Source of the DNA: Flavobacteriaceae bacterium UBA2765
GTDB taxonomy: Bacteria; Bacteroidota; Bacteroidia; Flavobacteriales; Flavobacteriaceae
Direction of reading: 5' to 3'
Length of the DNA stretch: 33,821 bases
Assembly (NCBI GenBank): GCA_002352665.1
Contig: DEIV01000114.1
Coordinates: forward strand, 1-33,821
Shown piece by piece: positions 1 to 6,105 of the stretch. Position 1 is the stretch's first letter. Each line of letters begins with the position of its first letter. The notes beneath the pieces were generated by a model. It did not search any database. It had not been told where the DNA came from and worked only from the letters and a program-made list of their open reading frames with translations. Made by a program: the position numbers and the translations under genes.

Positions 1-139
1 TCCAATTATACCGAGATTGATTGGCTAATGGTGGTAAATTATTTTTCAATATAGATTGACATTTAAGTTCGTTTAAATGCTCATATATAAAATTTATGCC
101 ACCAAAGGCATTTAATTGCTTGCGATTTATTACTTTCAT
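1..139 (-). CDS. IS1380-type transposase, N-terminal part (cut by window edge)
   Basis: The reverse strand opens with ATG at 139 and reads without a stop to the window edge (46 residues). The start MKVINRKQLNAFGGINFIYE and the later LPPLANQSRYNW resemble the N-terminus of IS1380-family DDE transposases of Bacteroidetes, in which a short AFGG(I/L)NF motif precedes a 'LxNQSxYxW' segment. The catalytic DDE core lies outside the window, so activity cannot be judged. The insertion sequence end should lie between 139 and about 250, but I could not fix the terminal repeat. Family call by eye from the N-terminus only. Confidence 0.7.
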   Translation of the reverse strand, partial: MKVINRKQLNAFGGINFIYEHLNELKCQSILKNNLPPLANQSRYNW

Positions 140-181
140 AGTGTGTTTGTAGGAATCACTAATTTAAGTGAAAAACACAAA

Positions 182-214
182 ACCGCAAAACCTTTTTAAT
201 CAAGGTTTTGCGGT
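182..214. terminator. Strong hairpin upstream of the transposase
   Basis: Positions 182-194 and 202-214 are perfect 13-bp inverted complements (core ACCGCAAAACC) around a 7-nt loop, with T-rich sequence in and after the stem. It lies 43 bp upstream of the transposase start. A hairpin here fits a terminator or translational shield that stops outside transcription entering an IS; that role is inference. Confidence 0.6.
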
Positions 215-322
215 ATATTTTATGAATAACCCACGGATTTTAGGAGCTATTGGGACTTCAAAGTTAATATTTTACTAGTCTGTCTTTGGAGGATTATAAT
301 TATCTCATAATGATGATTTTGG

Positions 323-371
323 AGTGTTGAGATGTTGATAATCCCGATAGAATTATCAATACTTCAACACT
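323..371. repeat. Imperfect 20-bp inverted repeat
   Basis: Arms 323-342 and 352-371 (starting AGTGTTGA, ending TCAACACT) pair at 17 of 20 positions around a 9-nt loop. It sits in the gene-free stretch 215-501 between the IS end and the first intergenic repeat. I see no gene in that stretch. It could be an IS end, a decayed small repeat or an RNA hairpin. Confidence 0.45.
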
Positions 372-401
372 ATATAACTTGCTCCGCATTCTATATGTGA
401 T

Positions 402-441
402 CCATGCCTAAGGCGTGGTCACCAGTCCCGATGCATTGGGA
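402..441. repeat. Two small palindromes in tandem
   Basis: 402-418 (CCATGCC-taa-GGCGTGG, one mismatch) and 426-441 (TCCCGATG/CATTGGGA, one mismatch) are adjacent short palindromes. They resemble the short dispersed palindromic repeats common in Flavobacteriaceae intergenic DNA and are of the same general kind as those at 18641, 20062 and 21166. Confidence 0.4.
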
Positions 442-501
442 TATGATTATAATTTAGTAAAGGCCTATCTTTTGATAAAAATTAGATTTGAACTTCTTAT
501 G

Positions 502-560
502 TAATCCTAATTCGCTATTTTTAACCTTAATTTAGGGTTGCTGCAAGGCTCTCTTTAGGC
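502..560 (+). repeat. Intergenic cassette repeat, copy 1
   Basis: From TAATCCTAATT through GCTATTTTTAACC and TTAGGGTTGCTGC this copy matches copy 2 (1270-1334) at all but one of about 43 positions. It ends just ahead of the lipoprotein gene at 570. Its right end (CTCTCTTTAGGCACG) has diverged from the CTCCTGTTGT end of copies 2 and 3. Confidence 0.7.
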
Positions 561-569
561 ACGAATAGA

Positions 570-1190
570 ATGAACAAAATCTTTCAATTATTCATTTTTA
601 TAATTTTCACTAGTTGCTCAACAGAGAAACCCGAAAATCTTGTGCTGAATCCGACTATTAATTCAATTTTCAATAAAACTGAATCTCAAGATTTACAAAG
701 AATACTTGATTTTTTTGAAAATAGTATTTGTATAAATGAAAATATTAAAAAGGAAAATATAAATGAATGTTACAAAAAATTCTTCGAAAGAATAAAAGGA
801 GAAAGTGAAAAAGACGGAAATATTTATTTAAAAATCTCTTTTAATGAACAACAAAGAGTTTATGAACAAATAAATAATTCAACTTTTGGAGAAATATGGA
901 AATTTGAAAAAAATCTACCTCAGAATTCTTCTGCTGACACTCTTAAATATATTACTTATAAATATGAGAGTAAGTATATTAATTATCTAAAAGAATTAGG
1001 AAAAACTTATAAAGTAATTGAGTCTTATAAAGAATCATTTCTAAACGCTGGCGATATGTCTCCAATAATGTTTGCTAATGTGATAATGGGGTATGAAAAT
1101 TATAACACGGAAGATATAAGAATTAAGTTATTTATTGCAATTCATTATTTGACATTAAATGACCAAAATGAACGAAAAGAAGAACATTAA
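570..1190 (+). CDS. Hypothetical lipoprotein
   Basis: I do not recognise the family. The 206-residue product begins with a short hydrophobic signal (residues 4-13) followed by TSC, with Cys16 as the likely lipidation site, so it is probably a lipoprotein facing the periplasm or the outer membrane. The rest is Lys/Glu/Asn-rich, mostly helical in character, with no recognised catalytic motif. It stands alone: an intergenic repeat precedes it and a second copy follows before the next gene, so it looks like a single-gene cassette. Very high A+T and no homologous neighbour suggest a laterally acquired orphan. Confidence 0.75.
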   Translation: MNKIFQLFIFIIFTSCSTEKPENLVLNPTINSIFNKTESQDLQRILDFFENSICINENIKKENINECYKKFFERIKGESEKDGNIYLKISFNEQQRVYEQINNSTFGEIWKFEKNLPQNSSADTLKYITYKYESKYINYLKELGKTYKVIESYKESFLNAGDMSPIMFANVIMGYENYNTEDIRIKLFIAIHYLTLNDQNERKEEH

Positions 1191-1269
1191 TATCAATGCG
1201 TAAAAAAGAACGGTGTTAAAAACACAAACTTTATTGAGTTAATGTAGAGACAAAATTTTCATCAGATAT

Positions 1270-1334
1270 TAATCCTAATTTGCTATTTTTAACCTTAATT
1301 TAGGGTTGCTGCGAAGTCTCCTGTTGTGTGGCAC
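1270..1334 (+). repeat. Intergenic cassette repeat, copy 2
   Basis: Near-identical to copy 1 over about 43 bp (one mismatch) and to copy 3 in its right half (TTTAGGGTTGC, then GTCTCCTGTTGT). It ends with GTTGTGT at 1323-1329. It lies between the lipoprotein gene and the OsmC operon, with no gene in 1191-1440. Confidence 0.7.
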
Positions 1335-1368
1335 AAAAAATACCCCCTTTCATTTAGAATTTTCACAC

Positions 1369-1413
1369 TTCATTTTTAAATGAATTATTATAAATACGAA
1401 TTAAATATTTTTG
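1369..1413 (+). promoter_or_regulatory. Candidate promoter and operator of the OsmC-DinB-ACT-ArsR operon
   Basis: TATTTTTG at 1406-1413 matches the Bacteroidetes -7 consensus TAnnTTTG and would give a leader of about 20 nt before the ATG at 1441. A palindrome TTCATTT-tt-AAATGAA (1369-1384) lies where the -33 region would be. The fourth gene of the operon is an ArsR-like regulator, and that family typically represses its own operon from such palindromes. The pairing of site and regulator is inference. Confidence 0.4.
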
Positions 1414-1440
1414 CAGTATCAATAATATAGATAGTACAAA

Positions 1441-1902
1441 ATGAATCATCACGCCAAAATAGTTTGGAATAAAAAATCAAACGAGTCTTTTACGAACGGT
1501 AAATATAGTAGAGCACATAAGTGGTATTTTGACGAAGGAACTGAAATAATAGCATCTTCTTCTCCAAAAGTAGTCCCTATTCCAATGTCAGATAAATCTG
1601 CTGTTGATCCTGAAGAGGCCTTAATTGCATCTCTCTCTAGTTGTCATATGCTCTTTTTTCTTTCCATTGCATCTTTAAAAAAATATAATGTTGAATTATA
1701 TGAAGATAATGTTGAAGGCATTATGGGTAAAAATGAAAATGGAAAAATTGCAATGCTAGAAATCTCTTTGAAACCTAAAACTGTATTTATTGGCACTAAT
1801 ATTCCTTCATCAAATCAAATATTAAAAATGCATCAATTAGCACATAATCAATGCTATATATCAAATACAATAAATTCTAAAATCAATATTCATCCTATTT
1901 AA
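1441..1902 (+). CDS. OsmC/Ohr-family protein
   Basis: The 153-residue product has the OsmC/Ohr layout: a glycine-poor beta start, then DPEEALIASLSSCH around Cys68, a middle helix, and a second cysteine in AHNQCY (Cys138). In the family these two cysteines form the peroxide-reducing pair, with an Arg/Glu assisting; they reduce organic hydroperoxides in the cytoplasm. Length is normal for the family. It is the first gene of a four-gene + strand operon (OsmC, DinB-like, ACT, ArsR-like) with gaps of 11-18 bp. The context suggests a small regulated stress or detoxification unit. Which OsmC subfamily it belongs to, and its true substrate, cannot be read from sequence. Confidence 0.85.
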   Translation: MNHHAKIVWNKKSNESFTNGKYSRAHKWYFDEGTEIIASSSPKVVPIPMSDKSAVDPEEALIASLSSCHMLFFLSIASLKKYNVELYEDNVEGIMGKNENGKIAMLEISLKPKTVFIGTNIPSSNQILKMHQLAHNQCYISNTINSKINIHPI

Positions 1903-1916
1903 CTTTTTATTGAAAA

Positions 1917-2387
1917 ATGAATGCAATTGAAATTATACTTATTAATTTTTCTGAAATAAGAAGAAGAAGCACAAAATTATGGGATGGAATCCCAATTGAA
2001 TACATGAATTGGAAACCAGATAAACAAGCTTATTCAATAATTGAAATGATACGACATGTACTGGAAGGGGAACATTTATTTCATAGAATAATTGAAAACC
2101 GTGGAAACTTAGGAGATTATCAATCACCTTGGAAAGATGAACAGTACATCGACTTGAAAAACGAATTGAATATTGCGGAAAAATTTCGAAATCAATTTTT
2201 AAATATGGTTAAAGGACTAAACACATCTGATTTAGAAAATATAAGAATTGAACGTAGAGAAGTAAACCAAAGCAAAAAACTAGGAGATTATCTGAATAGA
2301 ATGGCATATCACGAATCTGTTCATACAGGACAAATGCTGAGTTATTTAAGAACCTTTGGAATTAAAAGACCACAAATATGGGATTAA
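1917..2387 (+). CDS. DinB-like four-helix metalloprotein
   Basis: The 156-residue protein fits the DinB/YfiT-like (DinB_2) fold: a mostly helical chain with three histidines placed as metal ligands, His47 (in IRHVLEGEH), His132 and His136 (in YHESVHTGQ). Such proteins bind a divalent metal and often act as thiol-dependent transferases or hydrolases. This is not the DNA polymerase also called DinB. It lies 14 bp after the OsmC gene and 18 bp before the ACT gene, so it is probably co-transcribed. Function is unknown; proximity to OsmC and an ArsR-like regulator suggests thiol or oxidative stress. Confidence 0.8.
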   Translation: MNAIEIILINFSEIRRRSTKLWDGIPIEYMNWKPDKQAYSIIEMIRHVLEGEHLFHRIIENRGNLGDYQSPWKDEQYIDLKNELNIAEKFRNQFLNMVKGLNTSDLENIRIERREVNQSKKLGDYLNRMAYHESVHTGQMLSYLRTFGIKRPQIWD

Positions 2388-2405
2388 CTAATAAAAATAA
2401 ATAAA

Positions 2406-2795
2406 ATGAAAGATTTAGAGATACGATTAAGAAATTCACCTGGTGCCATTGCTGAAATGGGAGAAGTTTTGGCAGAAGCAAATGTTAGCGTAGAAGGAGG
2501 AGGTGTTTGGTTATCTGGAAATAAAGGAATTGCTCACTTTTTATTTGAAGATACTACCAAAGCCCGAAATGCATTAGAATCAAAAGGGATTGAAGTAATT
2601 AAAGAAAATGAAATTCTTATTCAAAAATTAAAACAAGATGTTCCAGGACAATTAGGGAAAATCACTCGCTTAATGGAACAAGCAGGAGTTAATATTGAAG
2701 TACTTTATAGTGACCATTCCAATCAGTTAATTTTAGTCGTTGGTGATTATAAAAAAGGTAAATTTGTTTCTGAAAAATGGACAAATGAAAATTAA
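2406..2795 (+). CDS. Tandem ACT-domain protein
   Basis: The 129-residue product consists of two ACT-like ligand-binding units: residues 1-70 (IRLRNSPGAIAEMGEVLAEANVSV) and 73-120 (LKQDVPGQLGKITRLMEQAGVNIEVLYSD). Both show the 'PGxLxxhxxxLxxxxvNI' pattern of ACT domains, which usually bind amino acids or small effectors. There is no catalytic domain, so it is probably a sensor or regulatory subunit. It is the third gene of the OsmC operon, 11 bp before the ArsR-like gene. Whether it senses a ligand for that regulator is an open but natural guess. Confidence 0.8.
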   Translation: MKDLEIRLRNSPGAIAEMGEVLAEANVSVEGGGVWLSGNKGIAHFLFEDTTKARNALESKGIEVIKENEILIQKLKQDVPGQLGKITRLMEQAGVNIEVLYSDHSNQLILVVGDYKKGKFVSEKWTNEN

Positions 2796-2806
2796 GAATA
2801 TAATAC

Positions 2807-3496
2807 ATGGAGGAATTTGAAGAAAAATTTAGTCAGATTGCCTCCATTATTGGAGACAAATCTCGCTCGGTCATCTTGTGGAACTTATTAGATGGTAGAG
2901 CACATACTGCAACCGAATTGGCAACAAGTGCTAATATTTCCCTTCAATCCGCAAGTAATCATTTGGCTAAAATGATTAAATCCAACATCCTCTCTGTAGA
3001 AAAACAAGGTAGACATCGTTATTTCAAATATGCAAATGCAGAAGTAGCACAAGTAATTGAATCAATGGCCAGTTTAGTTCCTTTACACAAGGAATTTAAA
3101 AAAATAAAAACACCTAAACTGAATGACTTTACATATGCTAGAACCTGCTATGACCATTTAGCGGGTAGTGTTGGTGTCAAAATAACGAATTCTCTACTTG
3201 ACAATAAGATAATTGAAATTTCAGGTAAAGATTACGAAGTTACATTATCTGGAAAAAAATGGTTTAGCAAAATGGGGTTAAATATTAATATTATAAAACT
3301 TCAAAAACGCTCATTTGCTCATCAATGTCTGGACTGGAGCGAAAGAAAACATCATATTGCTGGTGCATTAGGAGCATCGCTACTTGATATAATGATTAAA
3401 AAAGACTGGATACGAAAGAAAAAGAACTCACGTGAAGTGATTATTACTTCTTTTGGTAAAATGGAATTGAATAATAGATTAAATATCGAAATATAA
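2807..3496 (+). CDS. ArsR-type winged-helix transcriptional regulator
   Basis: Residues 1-85 form an ArsR-like winged helix: IGDKSRSVILWNLLDGRAHTATELA, then the recognition helix region SLQSASNHLAKMIKSNIL and the wing KQGRHRYFKYAN. The 229-residue length is about twice a minimal ArsR protein. The extra C-terminal domain (about 100-229) contains SFAHQCLDWSERKHHIAGALGA, with Cys and several His that could be a metal or redox site, as in the longer ArsR-like regulators of this type. It is the last gene of the operon and probably controls it from the palindrome at 1369-1384. The inducing signal is not known. Confidence 0.8.
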   Translation: MEEFEEKFSQIASIIGDKSRSVILWNLLDGRAHTATELATSANISLQSASNHLAKMIKSNILSVEKQGRHRYFKYANAEVAQVIESMASLVPLHKEFKKIKTPKLNDFTYARTCYDHLAGSVGVKITNSLLDNKIIEISGKDYEVTLSGKKWFSKMGLNINIIKLQKRSFAHQCLDWSERKHHIAGALGASLLDIMIKKDWIRKKKNSREVIITSFGKMELNNRLNIEI

Positions 3497-3530
3497 AAAC
3501 GCCAAACAGCAAGGAATTGTGGTAAAAAAC

Positions 3531-3590
3531 TAATAAAATTTCACTATTTTTAACTTTAATTTAGGGTTGCAGCGGTGTCTCCTGTTGTAT
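3531..3590 (+). repeat. Intergenic cassette repeat, copy 3
   Basis: Shares CTATTTTTAAC, TTAATTTAGGGTTGC and GTCTCCTGTTGT with copies 1 and 2. It lies between the ArsR-like gene and the SanA-like gene and ends in GTTGTAT at 3584-3590. Further left, ACAGCAAGGA (3506-3515) is loosely inverted relative to TCCTGTTGT, which would make the whole intergenic segment an imperfect hairpin. Confidence 0.6.
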
Positions 3591-3607
3591 ATTATTTAAA
3601 ATACTGA

Positions 3608-4243
3608 ATGAAAAATAAAAAAAGATATATAATACTCCTATTATTCACTTTGCCATTGCTATTCATTTTGGTTTCAAATTATACTATAGAAAAGTTTGCG
3701 ATCAACAAAACTTACTTTGACGCTTCTGAAATTAAAAAAAATAAAGTCGGACTCGTTTTGGGAACTGCAAAAAATCTTCAAAATGGAACGATTAATTTAT
3801 ATTTTAAATATAGAATTATGGCAACGGTTGAACTCTATAAAAGCGGTAAAATTGATTTTGTCTTGATCAGTGGAGATAATGGAAACAACAATTATGATGA
3901 ACCAACGGATTTTAAAAATGAACTTGTAAAAAATGGAATACCTCAAAACAAAATATTCTTGGATTATGCCGGATTTAGAACACTCGACTCAGTGGTGAGG
4001 TCCAAAGAAATTTTTGGACAGGAAAGTATAACTATAATCTCTCAACAATTTCATAATGAGCGGGCAATTTACCTAGCCGAAAAAAACGGAATTAAAGCAA
4101 TAGGGTATAACGCTAAAGACGTTTCTACAAGATATGGCTTTAAAGTAAAAATCCGCGAATATTTAGCAAGGACTAAAGTTTTTGTTGATATTTTGTTTGG
4201 TGTCAAACCAAAATTTTTAGGAAAGAAAATTGAAATAAAATAA
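3608..4243 (+). CDS. SanA/YdcF-like DUF218 membrane protein
   Basis: The 211-residue protein starts with one membrane segment (about residues 7-25) after a Lys/Arg-rich start, so the rest should face the periplasm. Residues 45-190 follow the DUF218/SanA pattern: GLVLGTAKN (the 'lG' strand and loop), the FKYRIMATVELYKSGKIDFVLISGDNG segment, then DSVVRSKEIFG and ISQQFHNERAIYLA. SanA of enteric bacteria affects envelope permeability and vancomycin resistance; the biochemical reaction of the family is not settled. It stands alone with an intergenic repeat before it. The gap 4244-4468 contains no gene I can support. Confidence 0.8.
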   Translation: MKNKKRYIILLLFTLPLLFILVSNYTIEKFAINKTYFDASEIKKNKVGLVLGTAKNLQNGTINLYFKYRIMATVELYKSGKIDFVLISGDNGNNNYDEPTDFKNELVKNGIPQNKIFLDYAGFRTLDSVVRSKEIFGQESITIISQQFHNERAIYLAEKNGIKAIGYNAKDVSTRYGFKVKIREYLARTKVFVDILFGVKPKFLGKKIEIK

Positions 4244-4468
4244 TACAAGACACCCTCAACTTAGTTCTTAACTTGTCGCATCTGTCACACTTTTGGGCAT
4301 GAATCTCGTTTCTTAAATTAGCTAGCATTTTTTAAAAATTTTTCTATACCGAAAAAACGGCACAAGTGCGGAAAAAGAAGTGTTATTTTTCGGTTTCGAC
4401 CAAAACCAAAGTTAGCTTTATTAAGTCAACATCTTTAATATATCTAACCTTGAAATTCTTAAAGTCAT

Positions 4469-4512
4469 ACTAATTTGCTATTTTTAACATTAATATAAGC
4501 TTACTGTTGTGC
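4469..4512 (+). repeat. Intergenic cassette repeat, copy 4 (diverged)
   Basis: TACTAATTTGCTATTTTTAACATTAAT matches copies 1-3 in the left half; the right half is shorter and ends in GTTGTGC (4506-4512), five bases before the ATG of the next gene. The complement GCACAAC occurs at 5032-5038, just after that gene's stop codon, so the gene is bracketed by an inverted pair. Confidence 0.55.
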
Positions 4513-4517
4513 AACAT

Positions 4518-5021
4518 ATGAAAATGACAATAAAAGACATTGAAAATAAGGTGAATCAATTGGCTGAAATAATAAATGCGGATAGAAATTTATTGCCTAC
4601 ATATGGATACTCCCTAGATTTGGCTTGTCCACATATTGAGGTTAATCAAATAGGAATGCACTATATAGTTGTTGAAAGAGGGCAAGAACATGAAAGGAAA
4701 ACAACTGATAACATAGATGAATTGCTTTTTTGGATTTTTGACAATGTGACTTTTTCAATATCAGTTGAATTTGAATTGAAGAACAGAAATGAAACTAAAG
4801 ATTCCAGACGAATGATCTTTTCAAAACAAGAGGATTTAATGGGAAAACTTAATAATGAATGGGAAGAAAGAGCAAAAAGGGAACACCAAGCCATTTTAAA
4901 ACGAAACCCATATGATGATTTAGCAGGATTGAGAGCGTCTTACTGTGGGGAATTAAGAACCAAAGGTCTGCCAGAATCAGAAATAAACAAACTAGCATAT
5001 GAAAAGTATCCAGAAAGCTAA
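4518..5021 (+). CDS. Imm63-type immunity protein (orphan)
   Basis: The 167-residue product resembles the Imm63 family of polymorphic-toxin immunity proteins: LLPTYGYSLDLACPHIEV, then YIVVERGQEHERKTTDNIDELLFWIFDNVTFSIS, a charged QEDLMGKLNNEWEERAKREH helix and a C-terminal ending NPYDDLAGLRASYC. I start at the ATG at 4518; an upstream GTG at 4509 overlaps the GTTGTGC repeat end and is less likely. No toxin gene adjoins it, so it would be an orphan immunity gene protecting against toxins made by competitors. It sits in the cassette-like region, consistent with gene-by-gene acquisition. Family assignment by eye. Confidence 0.65.
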   Translation: MKMTIKDIENKVNQLAEIINADRNLLPTYGYSLDLACPHIEVNQIGMHYIVVERGQEHERKTTDNIDELLFWIFDNVTFSISVEFELKNRNETKDSRRMIFSKQEDLMGKLNNEWEERAKREHQAILKRNPYDDLAGLRASYCGELRTKGLPESEINKLAYEKYPES

Positions 5022-5028
5022 AAATACG

Positions 5029-5040
5029 ATTGCACAACAA
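5029..5040. repeat. Inverted partner of the GTTGTGC repeat end
   Basis: ATTGCACAACAA just after the Imm63 stop codon is complementary to TGTTGTGCAA just before its start (10 of 11 bases). In integron cassettes the inverse core follows the stop of one gene and the core precedes the next gene, so this is the expected arrangement, but the sites are short. Confidence 0.4.
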
Positions 5041-5079
5041 AAAATGTGGTACAAAACAAATAAGAATTAATTATATAAC

Positions 5080-5601
5080 TTGAAAAAGGAAATTAAAAAA
5101 ATAATCCCATTAGCTGTTTCAATTTTACTTCTTATAATTTCATTCGGAATAGTATTGGCAACGGAATATAATCTGAATGCTAAACATTATATCGGCACAA
5201 TAGCATTGGGAATATCAGCACTACTCTATTATAAAAAAAAGGAAATTTATTACTATTTCTTTGCTTTAACTTTAACTGCAGGAATTATAAATCTAATTGA
5301 TTTTTTTTATATTAACTATATCTTCGGAATCGGAATCTTTCAATTCAATCCAATATTTTTATTGTTATTAATATTATTTTTAGCCCTAAACAAAGAAAAA
5401 ATGTCTGAATTTTTTCCTGAAAAAGAAATGGACACGGAAAAGGAAAAAGAAAGTTTTGAAAATAAGATTAAAATTTTTGAAAGCAAATTTTCAAACAAAA
5501 CAGAATTCGAATTAAAGAAAATTATAGATAAAAACTCACCATATGTAGAAGAAGCAAGAATTGCAGGAAAGAGATTATTGGATAAGAAAAACCTATTTTG
5601 A
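5080..5601 (+). CDS. Small membrane protein with a charged cytoplasmic tail
   Basis: I do not recognise the family. The 173-residue product has about four membrane segments in residues 8-105 (IIPLAVSILLLIISFGIVLA, YIGTIALGISALLYY, YYYFFALTLTAGIINLI, FNPIFLLLLILFLAL). A Glu/Lys-rich tail of about 65 residues follows, ending in KNSPYVEEARIAGKRLLDKK, a segment reminiscent of tails that carry a short degenerate helical repeat. The start appears to be TTG at 5080; no in-frame ATG occurs upstream in the 58-bp gap. No gene is seen in 5602-5767. Confidence 0.6.
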   Translation: MKKEIKKIIPLAVSILLLIISFGIVLATEYNLNAKHYIGTIALGISALLYYKKKEIYYYFFALTLTAGIINLIDFFYINYIFGIGIFQFNPIFLLLLILFLALNKEKMSEFFPEKEMDTEKEKESFENKIKIFESKFSNKTEFELKKIIDKNSPYVEEARIAGKRLLDKKNLF

Positions 5602-5767
5602 ATGGGAATATATTTTGAGGGTATTAACAATAACAACAACAATGAGCATGATGAAGATAGGGAAGATTCGCGAAGGTTTTTGACAAAATTTATATGCATA
5701 AAAATAGAAATTTTTTTCAAAAATAACAATTGTTTATAATCACTTTTAAAAAATAAATAGTTTAAAA

Positions 5768-6088
5768 ATGAAAAATTTTATAGAAAAAATAAAAGCCATA
5801 TTTGATTTTTCGAATAATAAAAATACACAAGGGGTCTTACTTGAAAAAGGTGAAAAAGTTGAAATAAAAATTCCATCAGCATTGTTTGACGGACAAATTT
5901 GGCATATAACAAAATGGCACAGGGAAGTTGGAGATATTATAAAGCCTGGTGACCTTATTTGCACTATTGCATCAAAAAATAAAACATCAGATTTTGAATC
6001 CTTTTTACAAGGAAAAATTAATTATAGAAATACCTCAAAAAGCAGTATAACTAAAGATACTGTTATCATAGAAATTATTGGAAATTAA
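5768..6088 (+). CDS. Biotinyl/lipoyl-like small protein
   Basis: The 106-residue product has a single hybrid-motif (lipoyl/biotinyl-like) domain in residues 40-105: WHREVGDIIKPGDLICTI matches the first hairpin ('W.v.vGD.v..Gd.l..v') and SFLQGKI the second ('..aG.i'). In lipoyl domains a lysine in 'ETDKA' carries the cofactor. Here a gap-free alignment puts Asn71 at that position, with Lys70 and Lys72 either side. It may thus be an unmodified carrier-like or adaptor domain. It stands alone and converges on the C45-type gene, with 17 bp between the two stops. Residues 1-20 form a short basic N-terminal extension. Confidence 0.6.
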   Translation: MKNFIEKIKAIFDFSNNKNTQGVLLEKGEKVEIKIPSALFDGQIWHITKWHREVGDIIKPGDLICTIASKNKTSDFESFLQGKINYRNTSKSSITKDTVIIEIIGN

Positions 6089-6105
6089 AAACACATTACA
6101 TTTTA

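Noticed and set aside
502..3590. The intergenic repeats as a CRISPR array
   Set aside because: Copies are hundreds to thousands of bases apart with genes between them, and are not identical; no cas gene is present.
5340..5729. A 129-residue reverse frame rich in Ser/Leu
   Set aside because: Antisense of the Glu/Lys-rich tail of the small membrane protein; complements of GAA/AAA runs give Ser/Phe/Leu-rich nonsense.
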